The notes below the pieces were generated by a model. It worked only from the letters and a program-made list of their open reading frames with translations. It was not told the origin of the DNA and did not search any database. Shown here piece by piece: positions 13,501 to 26,224 of a DNA stretch of 64,000 nt. Both the position numbers and the translations under genes were made by a program. The first letter of the stretch is position 1, and every line of letters begins with the position of its first letter. The stretch is from contig JAMXBB010000010.1 in assembly GCA_024138015.1 (NCBI GenBank), positions 15,161,835 through 15,225,834 of the forward strand. The letters are read 5' to 3'. This DNA is from Lumnitzera littorea. Taxonomy: Eukaryota > Streptophyta > Magnoliopsida > Myrtales > Combretaceae.

Positions 13501-15007
13501 TTATTTTAACTCTTTTTTTTTTTTTGCAAACTATATATTATATAACTGATGAAAAAGGATATAATCAAACTTATTCTATGCATCTCTAAGGGAAAACAGT
13601 ATTTATACCAATTAGATTACAATGTATTGGTATTTTGTTATGGTTATTTACTTCATGAAAGATATAAATGTATTTTTTTGTTAAATTTCAAAATAGCAAA
13701 TAAATTAGTCAACAAAGAATTATTTTCGTCTAGATAAAAATGTTAGTGAAAAATGAGAAAGATAATTTTCATTCAAAAGAATGAATGATATCCAGTTCTT
13801 ATTCTTTATTACTTTTAATATATTAACTAGCCAAACACATATATAAAAATATTAAATTCGTTGGTTGCGGTGAGCTTGGTCACCACAAGGGTTGACTGTA
13901 AAAGGCTTGCTGTTTTAGCCTTTTGCGGTGGATCTTCACTGCAACAAGATGCATGTAGTGATCTCCTCAGTGCAACAGGAATTACATTTGACATTTGTCT
14001 CACACATTCTTTATTATCTTTAGCTTTTCCAAATAATTTTTTTAGTTTGATTTTCTATAAAAAATTAATTCACGATCAAATTTCCTAATTTATTGATGTT
14101 AACTTTCAAAGTTAATTAAATTACCTTTTTTTTTTTTAAATAAATGTATGGGATTTGAAATGATAGATAAGAATTTAGAATACCACAAACAAATAACGAA
14201 TAAATTGTATTTAACATTTTATATAAAGATTGGTTTGATAAAAAAAATAAAATAAAATCATAGAATGTGTAGTCTATAATGAAATCCTATCTTGAAGAAG
14301 CCCGTCGGAACGATCTGAATGCGGCCCATATACTTTCTCTCTCCTTAGTCAGGGCTTAGCTTAGGCGTTGCACCTGTACTTGTACGTTGTACCTAGGAAA
14401 ATTGATATGGATTGGGGTTGATAAATACCCGAAAATTGTTACGACAAGAGAAAATATGGGTTCATGGGGATTGCAAGATCTGAACGAAGAAAAGGTAGGT
14501 TAGTTGCGAATTGTGAGGGTGTAATTAGGCGGATAGTTATAACATATTCGATCCCTTTGATTTGCTATAAACTCAATAGGATATTACTTAATAGGATTCT
14601 AGGATATGGTTAAAAATTCTTTAGGATTTTAGGATGAATGATAGGATTTTAGTAAAACTTAATAGAAAATTTGTTATGTGATAAAAAATAATAAATAATA
14701 TAATATTAACTAAAATTTCTAATATTTAAAATAATAAATAGATGAAAATAAGGATGATAACAATTTTGATCACGCTTACTATTTTTTATTAGCATTTATT
14801 TATGAATATATATCTACATGAGATTTTTTTCTTTTTTGCTAGGAGAAGATATTTGTGTATTTATTATATAGTAGAAAAAAATAATTAAGTAAATAAAAAT
14901 TTGATACGAATATTGATCATATACTTAAAATAAAAAAATATAGAAGAGTCAAGATGGAACATATATAGATCATTAAACTTATTGTATAACAATATTATTA
15001 AATCCTT
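10569..15007. other. Intergenic DNA with promoter-like cluster
   Basis: No convincing gene. It holds the ACGT/CCGAC motif cluster (10.71-10.81 kb), a poly-T run near 10961-10980 and small structured stretches at 12.78-13.05 and 13.86-13.98 kb. The frames at 12211-12444 and 13549-13737 have no recognisable domain. Confidence 0.5.
10713..10804 (+). promoter_or_regulatory. Orphan ABRE/G-box and DRE-like cluster
   Basis: In 92 bases there are TGACGTGG (10713), a CACGTG G-box (10747-10752), TATATAT (10771), GCCGAC (10785-10790) and a second CACGTG (10799-10804). CACGTG/ACGTGG cores are bound by plant bZIP factors (ABRE/G-box), and RCCGAC is the DRE/CRT core bound by DREB/CBF proteins. The flanking sequence is less AT-rich than its surroundings, with a CT-rich leader-like stretch after it. 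No coding frame follows, so it may be the promoter of a lost or distant gene. Confidence 0.35.
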
Positions 15008-15010
15008 TAA

Positions 15011-15645
15011 GGCGTGTTTACAAAATGTTACTTAGATAGGGTACTTAGAATTGCTACATCAACTTTTTACTTATCAATTCTTGTAAGTAACTCTCTACTT
15101 TATAAAAGAGTATTTAATTAAAAATGTTTATAGAAATTTTTTTATTCTTTTGCGGTTACATATTATCATTACTTTTTAAATAATAAATAAAATATATTTA
15201 AGATAAATATTAAATGGTGCAAAATTCTTCCATTAATATTTTATATTGTAATTATTATTCCATAGCTAATATCAAATTAGAAGTAAAGATATTTGTAAAA
15301 TAATGTAGAGTTCTAGTAAATAAAAATATTAAAATGTGGTGGTTCTAAATTTTTATCATTATTCAACAACTACACTTAATTGAATTGACAGAACCATTTA
15401 AGTTTTGTCAAATTAGCTGGTGAATTGTTATGTGACTTTTTCAGGCGGAATGGTGCAATGGCTTCTCCTTTTTCATTCAATTAGAGTTAAAAAAAAAAAA
15501 AAAGGGTGCTTGTCAATAAGTAGCGGTACCATGCAATGTACCGTAGAGCTTATAAGCATCGACTGGTTCTTACAAATTATAAGGAGCACGAGGGTATTTG
15601 GCATGAAAATATGTATCAAGTACCTTTTATAAATTTACTCTTACT
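15011..15645 (-). mobile_element. Deleted PIF/Harbinger derivative, inverted
   Basis: Read on the minus strand, 15262-15315 matches the leader of the 8-kb PIF element (8135-8190). It is followed directly by sequence matching the 3' end of that element (15012-15255 against 10330-10560). The coding interior is absent. The left end, GGCGTGTTTACAAAATG after TAA at 15008-15010, fits Tourist/PIF termini (G-rich ends, 3-bp TAA/TTA duplication). The right end is less certain: a match to 7730-7750 near 15600-15645 suggests it extends there. Confidence 0.55.
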
Positions 15646-18067
15646 GATGTTGTGATAAGATACATAGGATGAAGATGGTGCAATAAATGAATTCCTTGAT
15701 CCTTATCATGTTATCCATGCTTTATAAATAATAAAAATAAATTTTTTATGTAATGATTAATAAAGAAAAAAAAAGTCATTTATTAAAAAAAATTATAAAT
15801 GGGTCTGAAGAGTCAGGAAATAAGTACCATATTAAGGTAGCTAGGTGGATCTTTGATGTAGTATTAAAAACCCTATAGGACTATAAGATGGGTTTGAGAT
15901 TCCTATTAGTGTAGTGGAATGGGTCCTAAATTCCTGTAACCAATCCTAAACCTACCTTATTTACAATCCTAATCAATTGTGGTGATTCTTTATGCATTTG
16001 TACCAAAATATCATAGAGGATAATAGGAATGTGTTAGTGACTGCTACTATTTTACTTTAGGAAAAAGATCCAAATCTATGAAGAGCCTAAGGTAGCATTT
16101 GGCCTTAAGGAAAGGCCTAGAAATGTTGTTCCTATTATTGTATCTTTTGATTCAACTCGATATATTTTACCTTTAAATCAATGTTCTTAGTTCATTAACT
16201 CCTTGATCTCAATCTATAATGACCGCATCCAAGGATTGCTCATAAGAGTTGTATCCTATGCACCTTGATGGCGATATAGGCCCATTTTAAGCTAATTGAG
16301 AGCAATACTTACTCTAGCTTATAGTCATTCCCTCTACCATATATCATATCGATTGGGTAGGGCAATTAAGGTAAGGGAGGGGATACGGAAATGGAATGAA
16401 CATTTGGTTGTACTAAATATGTGATCAATGCATTTGAATGCATTGCTAGAAATTGAGTACATGCTTAATAATAGGAAATAAAGGAAGTATCACAAAATAT
16501 ATCTACTTAAAAGCATGATAAGGTTAATGTCCTTAGACAATGTATATTGTTATCATGGCTTAAAGTGGCAATACTCTTTGGGAATAGTTATGTGTAAGGG
16601 AATAAGATAGCAAGATCAAATCTTGGAAACCTCATCATGGTTAAGGAAATAGTGTTTTTAGTGTTTAGACTTAAAAAGAGAGAGAATACACTTTGCAATG
16701 TTGAAAAAGTTTATAGTTGTGATATAAAGTTCATTTTAAATAGAGCTAATAACTAAATGAAACCTAATTGGAACTTTGATTCTTAATTCAATCAAATGTT
16801 GTACCCATATTGAATTGATACTCTTTAACACTAATAAAGTTTAAGCATGTGGTCCAATGGGATAGTTTTCACAAAGGGATGTGTCTAATAACAAAACTCA
16901 CCACCATATAGAGTCATATCTCTTTTAAAAAAAATCAATATTGCTTTTGGATATGAATTACACTGAATTTAAATAGAGAAAATAAAAAAAAAAGAGTCAA
17001 AGTAATAAAATAATGCAATATTTTAAAGTTAGACTACATGTACATGGTAACCTACGTACATTAAAATGTTACTAGGTACTTTATAATGTATAACTTATAA
17101 TATACACCAAATAGTTTCATTTGTGGGTTTCAAGGTAGATATTAGGCTTTATTCTTTGTCCTACCTTATAGGAACATATGGACCTAAAGTGAGGTTGAAG
17201 TGGGCCATTGGCCCTTACATGAACAAAACCATCTTTATTAAGAAGGTCTAACTAAGATGGTTCTTTCATCTTCCTTTTTGTTCTTGTTCTCCTTTTAATT
17301 TTGAGTCCTTTAGACCTATTTCAAGCTCTAAGCCTATTTATGAAATTAGATGATTTTTGAGTCCTCTAGAACTTTTTTAAGCTTCAAGCTTCTCTATGAA
17401 ATTATATGTTTAAAAATATGACTTCTATAGAATTGAGACATTTGGAAGGAAAAAAAATATAAAAAATCGAATAGCTTTGTTCTTTCATGTAAGAAAAATT
17501 CTATTCTTGAATAATATATTTCTTTACAGATGGTATATGATAGTGAATAGTAAATTTGATACGTACGTCTCAAAATATTTACTGCTTTTTCTTTATAAAT
17601 CCATATGAGGGGATCTCTATTTTAGACAAAAGAAATGTTGAATCTTATTGTGTATTCATGTTGAATCTTATTGTGTATTCACAATAATGAATATTAATTA
17701 CATAATAAGATATAACTTTTTTTTATTATTATGTTGAACTTAAAGAATATCAAAGATATATGGAACAACCTATATTCATCCTTATCATTTCTCTTATAGG
17801 ACGTTTATTCTTATTAAGAGACCTATCGGAGTTCCTATGTTAAATTATATACATGTTGTTTACTTGATGATGGGATGAGCACCGTTGGTTTTGTTGTTAA
17901 AATGAATATCTTCAACCTAAAGGAAGAAAGATTTAATGATATTAACATGCCACATAAATAAATAAGTGGTGTAAAAGTGTCAATAAAATTTTAACACTCA
18001 TTAATGAAGGAATATACTTTTTGAAAAAAGTACTAATTATATTTTCACATGTTAAAATTTTATTAAT
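15646..18067. other. AT-rich intergenic DNA, no gene seen
   Basis: No frame with a recognisable domain and no clear repeat structure by eye, apart from a short direct repeat near 17638-17682. Confidence 0.5.
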
Positions 18068-18075
18068 ACTTATTA

Positions 18076-19190
18076 ATAAAGATGACCAGGTATATGTGTA
18101 TAAGGTATGGGGCTCTACCTATACCCTACATTATAGGTACATGTTTCCAAACTTTAATACACATACCTTACTCTATGTTTTTCTAGAACTACCTTGTACC
18201 TTGTACTCTATATATACCTTGTAAAACATATAAATCATTATTTCATATAAATTTCAATATGGTTAGTTTCTATTTGTTTACCTTTGGTTCCAATTTCTTT
18301 CATTTATTTTTCTTTTTGATCATTTTCTTTACCAATCATTATTATACAAACATATCAATGTAAGTAAAATCACGGTCTTAACTTTAATTACTAAATATAA
18401 TATTATAAATTAGACTAACTTAGGGAGTTGACTTATTTTAGGAATAAGAATATTCCTAATGTACAAATTATAATCTCTCAATTTATAGTTAGCATTCATA
18501 ATGATGCTCTATGCATCATAATTATTAAATCCTAATCTATTGACTAAATCTTTTCACACTTAGTACAAATCCTAATCTTAGATAAGGTAAAAAGGTACAG
18601 ATACTAATTTTGAATAAATCTTAACTTGAACAATGTTATATAAATTTATTACGAAATATTTTTCAAACCTAATGTAAAGAAATTGTTGAATGAAAAGAAA
18701 ATAAGTCAATAACATATCTTGTTTAGGTAGCATTACGTAGATTCTTTTTTCTCTAACTTTAATAGAGTTGGATATAGTAAATAAATAAGATAGAGTGGAA
18801 AGAAAATGCAACAAAGAAAAGACTAAGGAGTAAAAGATTGACATGAGGATATTATGTTTATTCTAGGGTTTCTCATGGGTTGCGTTTGTTATTTTTTTAA
18901 GTCCATACAAATGAAATGATATTCTTTTATATTTATTAATTTTATTTAATTATTATTATAGGATAGGTATAAGGAACCTCAAAACCTGTACCCTATATAT
19001 TTCACAACATAGGTTTTAGGGTAAGGGCAAAGTACCCTAACCATATACTCGTACCTTACCTTGTAGGTATAGGTTTCGAAAAATTATTATTTAGAATCTA
19101 CCTTGTGACTTTATATAACCACCTAGAATTTACTTGGTTGAGTAGGATCTAGGTGAATACCTTGTACGGTAGGATTACTCGCTTACCTCT
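18076..19190. mobile_element. Longer relative of the 6.8-kb hAT MITE
   Basis: The right 320 bases (about 18868-19190) align by eye with 6845-7135 in the same orientation, sharing blocks such as AAATTATTATTTAGAA and the end CTTACCTCT. The left end near 18080 (GATGACCAGGTATA) resembles the MITE's left end. ACTTATTA occurs at 18068-18075 and 19191-19198 and may be the 8-bp duplication. The extra middle part is unexplained, and the left boundary is tentative. Confidence 0.4.
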
Positions 19191-19198
19191 ACTTATTA

Positions 19199-20189
19199 GA
19201 AGAATAACCATTGGATGGAGAACCTTGCATTTAGAAAAGAAAAAGATGTAGCAATAAATGCCTTTTAACCATTCTTCTTTAAAGAAGTAATAATGTAAGT
19301 AGATGGGGTCTATCTTATTTAGCAAGGCAAACCATTAAGTGTATATCACATAAGAAAGCGATCTTACATGCAATTTCATATACAGACCCAATGTCTTATG
19401 TGTTATATTCTTAATAGAGGATATTGCTAAATATAAATAGATCCCTTGTGTACCCATCTATTGGCCCTTTAAGCCTTTTTTCTTGATGCTTGAACACATA
19501 AGGAAAAACTTACTTGAGATAAGGAAGGCAATTAGTCATAAATAAGGAAGGGCTATAGTCTTAAACTCTGTATAATTCATCTTTTTTCTATCTTTTTAGT
19601 GTTTACTTAAATTTTGTATTTGATAAGTATAAAACACTAAAAAGATCAAATTATAATTCTATATATTTTGCTCTTCTAAAATTAAATACTAAATAAGTCC
19701 CTATAAAGTTGGATTTATCTTTTTTTTTTTTCCCATCAAAGTTGAATTTATCTTTCCTTTACTTTATTCATATTTATAAAAATACCAATTAAAATAATTA
19801 TCTCCTATATATAAAATATATATCTTCAAATCTTTTCTACTTAAAAGCACGTGAATTTTTATTTTTCAATTCTAATACTTTAATCAATAACTTTATTATA
19901 ATTATGGAATAGAAATAGATAAAATAATTTTTCAAATACCAAATTTCAAATAGATATAGATTAAATATTAAATGGATATTGATAATAAAACAAAAAAAAT
20001 TCATGATAATTCAAATAGGATGTTAGATGACCTTTAACCCAAAAGAAAATATCTTACAAAATAGTATCATCTCAAAGAACATAATGGTACATGGAAGGAG
20101 CAAACAAGCAATAACTTTTAAATAGATATGCGGCAAAAGAGAAGAAGTTATAATATATCCATTAGCTTGTTACATTTACCAATAAAAGA

Positions 20190-20227
<38 letters not shown>

Positions 20228-20720
20228 GAAACACATTACATACTCAAACAATGTTTTGAATGAGTTATTTTTTATGTGTATCTCTAGTGGCTAATAAAAA
20301 AACTTCTTTACATTAGCGCTTACAAGATATAATGATTATACATTTACGAGACATTTTATGATATTGGCTACCTTTTGTCTTTATTCCAATGAATAAGGTA
20401 TCTTATTAATATAAAAAGAATTAAGATATGTCTCATAAATGTGTATTGATTTTTTTTAATAATAATAAAAATCTTATGCATAAGGTCACTTTAGTAAGGA
20501 TGTGTTAGGGGTGGTAGAGAGGACTCGACCAGGAAAAAATTAATTATGAAAGTTTATGAAATGAGAAATTATATATATATATATATATATTTATTTAAGA
20601 GTTTACTATAATAAAATGTTATTTACAATTTAGTGCTTAGAAAAGTGATTTTATAAACAAGAGATGATGGATTTAATTCCCATGATAGTCTTTACCTTTT
20701 CTCATAATACATTAATTATT
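19199..20720. other. AT-rich intergenic DNA
   Basis: No gene seen. TA microsatellites occur at about 20190-20225 and 20571-20591. Confidence 0.6.
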
Positions 20721-20724
20721 AGAT

Positions 20725-21715
20725 TGATTGAATGATATTTTCATTTTATTTCTTTTTTTTCCACAAGGATTGATACCATACATTTTCATTCATGACAAAA
20801 ATACCTAAATTTTAGTTGCTATTTGTTTAATAGTTTTACAATATAAAGAATTGATTATATCACTAATGTTATACATTTTTTGCCTTATTGAATGATGTAT
20901 TAGTAAATTATAATAATATATTACTTGATGTATTTTTCTTGTAATTATAATTATGAAAATGAATATGGATTATTGAACTAATTACTTACTACTTATGTTG
21001 AAATTAATAATTTTGTAGCAACACTAATGATACAATCATGAAAAGACATCATTCCCAAAAAAAAAAAAAAATCGAAGAGTACTTATATTTATATCGTGTT
21101 ACCTTTTTAATTTTTTGCTCTCTTTATAATTTACTATTTAATATTTGTTGTGTTATATTTTGGTTGATGAAAAAAATTTATATTAAGTTTTATGTATTAG
21201 TTTAATGATGTATTTGTTATTTTATCATTTGAATGACATTTTCCTTTTATTTCTTCTTTCCATAATAAATGATGCCATAAAATTTTATCATTACCAAAAT
21301 AACTAAACTTTAGTGGCTCTTTATTTAATAGTTTTACATCATACATAATTAATTACATTGCTAATTCTATAAATTAGTGAGCATTATTGCATGAAATATT
21401 AGTAAATAACAATAATATATTACTTGATGTACTTTTCTTATAATTGTTATTGTGAAAATAAATGTGGATTATTTAATAAGTAATTATCCATCTTGTATTG
21501 AAATTAATAATTTTTGTAGCATTGCTAATGATATAATCTTTCAAATTCATCATTTGAAAAAAAAAAAAATCAAAGAATGCTTGTATTTTTATCATGTTGC
21601 TTTTATTTTTTGGCTCTACTTATAATTTATTATTTAACTAAACTTTGATGTGTTAAATTTTAGTTCTATTAAATTTGGGTTGATTAAAAAACTTATATAA
21701 GTTTTATTATTTGTT
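20725..21715. repeat. Diverged tandem duplication, about 500 bp unit
   Basis: The stretch from about 20725 to 21215 is repeated from about 21229 to 21715 with a period of about 500 bases. Shared landmarks include TATTACTTGATGTA (near 20916 and 21419), TTAATAGTTTTACA, GAAATTAATAATTTT and an A-run followed by ATC. By eye the copies are about 80% alike with small indels. No coding potential. Confidence 0.7.
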
Positions 21716-22521
21716 TAATTTCTTTATAAATTAATGGTTGAATTTCAATTAATATTTGTTGCAATGAAAAGAAAATAAGTCTATTCTTTTAATTTTTAAC
21801 AAAGTGTATCAAGTACTTTAATTATTTTATTAATAAATTTAAAATTTCCTTCTTATTAAGTGTTATAAAGTATTGTAAGTACACTTATTTAGAAATTCCT
21901 CTATGTCTATTATCATTTAAATTCTAATAGTGATTTAAATATGATAAGTAAGACCTCTAATTACATGGTTCTATGTCCATTGTTGCATCTTACCATAGGT
22001 AGAATATCACCTATAAGAGGATCTCTTTCTATTATGAGTTAATCAATATCTATGTTTTACATTTGTAGTGCATTTCATAGTTTTACTTGACCCGCTTTTC
22101 ACATTTTTAATAAGTAATACATCTTGTCAACGTAAACTTTAATCACTAGCTACCTTTAGCATACGTTATGGCTATAAAAAGTAATAACCATTTTTACGAT
22201 TATCCTGTATGGATTTAACAACGAACAAGTCTAACTTCCTAATATCATGATCCTGCGTTTGGTATATTATGTGATAATTAGTATTAAAGTTTATTCCATA
22301 ATATTTAATACATTTCTTGAAACCATCCATTCATATAGGGTTCAATAGCATATGATATATAGTCTTACTATAGAACATTGGCCATAATCATGATACTTGA
22401 GTAGTTGTCTAACCATAAAGGGTATACTCTAATTCCTTGATAACGGGATCCTTAAAAGTTCAAGAAAACTAGATAGTGACTTTGCTTCACCTTTGAATCT
22501 TGCTAATCAATAGCTGAACTT
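21716..22521. other. AT-rich intergenic DNA
   Basis: No gene or repeat recognised before the copia LTR starting at 22522. Confidence 0.5.
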
Positions 22522-22810
22522 TGTTAGAGATATTTATATCAATTTTTTAGTTGTATTTTAGTTGTGTAGTTAGTTGAATATAGTTAGGTAGTTAATACCG
22601 TTGTATAGTTAGTTGAGTTAGTTGTTTTACTTGCTTGTGGACTCTATTGTATATAAAGAGCTATAGGATATTGTAGTAATGAACAATATAGTTTTCACAC
22701 ACACATTCTTAAGTCACATCTTCTACTATCCTTTTCTCTTGAATTTGATCGCCACCCTCTCTCTTATTCATTGCTTCTTTGTTTTATAAACCACAATTAT
22801 AGAATTATCA
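22522..22810 (+). repeat. 5' LTR of copia relic C1
   Basis: Starts TGTTAGAGAT and ends TCA directly before the primer binding site. It is 289 bp, a usual size for small copia LTRs. A TATA-like TATATAAAGAG near 22650 could be the LTR promoter. Confidence 0.65.
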
Positions 22811-22822
22811 TGGTATCAGAGC
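22811..22822 (+). other. Primer binding site, initiator tRNA-Met type
   Basis: TGGTATCAGAGC, complementary to the 3' end of plant initiator tRNA-Met. It lies immediately after the LTR end, as in most plant copia elements. Confidence 0.85.
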
Positions 22823-22989
22823 ACTTTTAGTCTGATTAAATAGCTAATTCACCACCAGAAGATGTAAATTCTCCATTTTACATTTATCATTCAGATTTGC
22901 AAACTTCAATTACAATAATTCAAGTATTAAGCAGTGTTAATTACAATATATGAAGCCGTTCATTTTACTTAGCTTTGTAAATTTGTAAT

Positions 22990-23660
22990 AAAGAAGGATT
23001 CATGATGGAATGATCTTTGAACTAGCTAAGATAGACAAATTGTATTTGGAATGGAGTAGATGCAACAATCTTATAGTTACTTGGTTGCTAAGGTCCATTT
23101 CTCCATCAATAGCTTCAATAGTCTTATACATGTATTCGGGTAAGGAAATATGGGACAAATTGAAGATATGATTTTCACAACCTGGTGATAAAAGAATTTA
23201 TTAGTTGTATCATATGTTGAGTAGCATGGTTCAAGGTTCACAAAGTGTAGATAGGTATTTCACTAAGTTAAGCATCATTTGGGAAGGGTTGAGGAAATTT
23301 AGGCCTTTATTGTATTGTTCTTGTAGATCACATGTTAAAAAATGTTTTAGTAAATTCATTGAGAAGGCATAAAAAGATTACATGTTTAAATTTCTTAATG
23401 GTCTTAATGAAGAGTTTTCTGCATTAAGATCTCAGATTTTGGCGTTAAAGCCCTTCCTTTCTCTAGATGAAGTCTATAATCTTATTGTTAAAGATGAGTT
23501 TCAAAGAGCCAATAGGCCAAAGGATTTTTCATTTCATGATTTGTCTGTTATGGAAACTATTAGTAATAATAGATCAAGGAATAAGAATGAGATTATGTGT
23601 AGCTATTATTGAAAAGAGGGTCACTTGAAAGACAAGTGTTATAACTTGATTGGGTTTTTA
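22990..23660 (+). pseudogene. copia C1 gag remnant
   Basis: Nucleocapsid precursor. The frame at 23382-23612 reads FLNGLNEEFSALRSQIL, typical of the plant copia gag (UBN2/gag-pre family) region before the zinc knuckle. A CCHC knuckle follows at about 23592-23640 but has an in-frame stop replacing one internal residue. Upstream blocks (YLEWSRC, WDKLKI, FTKLSIIWEGL) are readable from about 23030 with stops between them. It is non-functional. Confidence 0.65.
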
Positions 23661-23999
23661 CCTTTCCACCACACTTTAAAGACAACAATGTTCTTAAGCA
23701 ATACACTTTTGGATTGAATCATGTTATTTCTCATGTTGTTGTTAGTGGATCATTAGGTAAGGTTGAAAATATTTAGTTAGCTAATAATTTGAAAGGTTCT
23801 TCGAGTGCTGGCAATATTGTAGCAGCCGATGATGTAAAGGGACTTAATATTTCTCAAGATCAATTACTTAATTTGCCAAAGTTGTTGAATATATTTGATG
23901 CTTTCGATCTTCTATTGCTATATAACCACTTTCTTCCTCTTATGCGGCACCTATTCTATAAGAAAGTTCTCAAGATAGATCTTCATCAATGAGTCATAT

Positions 24000-24300
24000 G
24001 GCATCTATTTTGAATCATACTTGTAGTTCTCAAGATGGCTTTATTTCTTGGAAATTGGATTTTGGAGCAATTGATCATATGATCAGTCCAATTCATTTGT
24101 TTTCCTCTTTTATTAAGATTACTACAAGACGTGTGTTCTTACCTAATGGATAGCAACTTATAGCAACTCACATTGGTATTGTTGTCTTTTCTCCAGATTT
24201 GGTTCTACATAATGTTTTATTTCTTCCTTCATTCAAGTGTGATTTGGTTTCTATAATTAAGCTGATATAAGAAAACAACTGTGTTGTTATTTTCATGAGA
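24000..24300 (+). pseudogene. copia C1 protease remnant
   Basis: The aspartic protease block normally reads D-S-G-A; here the sequence near 24055-24085 gives LDFGAIDHM, so the Ser after the catalytic Asp has become Phe. Downstream text (VLHNVLFLPSFKCDLVS) is the usual copia region leading to the GAG-pre-integrase domain. Stops are present. Confidence 0.6.
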
Positions 24301-24589
24301 AGTGTTGCTTTGACTTAAGGATGATTGGATAAGCTAAGGTCAGGGATGGCTTATATTTGCTACAATAGAGTGCGATTTCTACTTAGTCTAGAAGTAGTTC
24401 CTCTTTACATACTACTTTTCTTTCAAAGGTCTTAACATGATTATCTAGTAGTTTTGATACTTGGCATTACTGTTTTGGACATTAGTCTAGTGGCTAAATG
24501 CAGCAGTTAGGTTGGCTAGATCAAAATATTAGTTGCAAACACTTTGATTGCATGATTTGCCCTTTGGTAAAATTGAAAAGGACAATTGT

Positions 24590-25265
24590 TCCATTACCAC
24601 CTGGAAAGCATATAGTTGGATGCAAATGAGTTTATAAACTTAAAACTAAAGCCGATGGTTCTATAGATAGGTATAAAGCATGTCTTGTAGACAAAGGTTA
24701 TAGTCAAAACGAAGGGTTTGATTATAATGAGACTTTTAGTCCACTAATCAAACATACTACAGTTTATATGTTCTTTTGTTTGGCTGCAATTTACAATTGG
24801 CATGTGCATCAAATTGATGTGTACAATGCTTTTCTAAATGAGTATCTTAATGAAGAGGTGTTTATGGATGTTCCACTTAGTTTACATGTTCTTAAGTCTT
24901 CCTTTTCTTATGAAAGGCTTGTATGCAAGTTGAATAAATCTCTTTATGGATTAAAACAAGCTTCCAGACAATAGAATGCCAAACTAACTTAATCACTCCT
25001 AACATATGATATGGTAGTTGTGCTAGTTTATGTGGATGACATAGCTATGGCTAACAAGAATCTGGACCTTATAAACCAGTTTAAGTCTTTTATGCATACA
25101 TAATTTAAGATAAAAGACTTAGGAGTTCTTAAGTACTTCATTGGGCTTGAACTTACATAATCACAGTAGGGGCTTATTCTTTCTTATCGAAAGTTTACTC
25201 TTGATCTACTTAGTGAGACGAGTTTTCTTAGTGCAAAGTGACTTTCTACACCTATTGATACGTTG
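24590..25265 (+). pseudogene. copia C1 reverse transcriptase remnant
   Basis: Conserved copia RT blocks are readable: KTKADGSIDRYKACLV (near 24645), HQIDVYNAFLNEYLNEEV (near 24810), LNKSLYGLKQASRQ (near 24935) and the catalytic LVYVDD at about 25025-25042. Stops occur after SRQ and at other points. The integrase core expected between protease and RT is absent, so an internal deletion joined the GAG-pre region to RT near 24.58 kb. The frame breaks off at about 25265. Confidence 0.75.
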
Positions 25266-25279
25266 CGCTGAGAGCTAAC

Positions 25280-26215
25280 AAAGGAGATGGTATTGAGGTA
25301 AGACCAAAACTTGTAGAAATCTTGAAAACAAAGATGGAAAATGCATGAATAACAATGAAAAGTAAACAAGTAGAACTATGAATGATTCTGAGAATATGAT
25401 GCACCAAGGAAATTTTGTGGACTCATGACTCAACTCGATATGATGCATGAGTTCATTCAATGAGTTTACTCACCACCTAACTTTACTTAAGGATTATGAT
25501 GAGAGTAAGAAGAGGAAAATAAGTAGACTAAACTTATGGAAGGGGAAGTATATTCAATATTAGATGTGTGATCATTCTTGTAGCTAGATGTTACAAGGGT
25601 ATTTATATTCGAAATATTAGGACATCCTACCTAAAATGGAAAAGATAAAAAGTGTATTGCTAAAAAAAAGTAATGTATAAGGAATAATAATGCATATAAA
25701 TGAAAAACTAAAGAAATCAATGATTAACGCAGCAGAATCCTTCAATTGGGGCTAGATACATGGCAATAGGTCATTGGAGATGTTTCTTACAAAAATAGAC
25801 AAATGCTATGATTAGGATGGAAGTTGCTGAGTAAGGGCATCGAGCAGACTTGGGGACCTCTTGAGAAGGCGTAGCTATGGATGTGTGTTGGGTTCTTAAC
25901 ACTAATACTGTTGAGGGAGAGGTCGGCATAGTCATGGCCAAGCGAACATGTAAGGGGTTAGATTATTAGTAAAGCATACTTCAGGTTGACACTTAATTAT
26001 TAAGAGATGAGAAGTTACTCAACTTGGCATATGGAGTTGGTTAGTAATGAGAATCAGCTCAGCTTTGGCAAGAGTTTGCTGGAACAGTAGAATCTTCTTT
26101 GCTAGTCCTTCAAGACTTCATGCTCGGGCTCATGTTATTGGTCAGGTAGTTCAATTCCAATCATCCCTTCCAGGATGATTTGGATTTAGGACCAAATCTA
26201 GCTTATTTTTGCTCA
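25280..26215 (-). repeat. 3' LTR of gypsy relic G0
   Basis: Related by eye to the LTR at 45153-46040 and 49756-50497 but clearly more diverged. Boundaries are approximate because the terminal TG/CA could not be fixed. Confidence 0.45.
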
Positions 26216-26224
26216 ATTCTCTCT

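Larger units (their letters stand above)
22522..25275 (+). mobile_element. Ty1/copia relic C1, truncated
   Basis: Plus-strand order: 5' LTR (22522-22810), PBS (22811-22822), gag, protease and RT. The integrase core is deleted, and the 3' end is lost where a gypsy relic begins near 25.28 kb. No 3' LTR was found downstream of that relic within the window. Confidence 0.75.
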
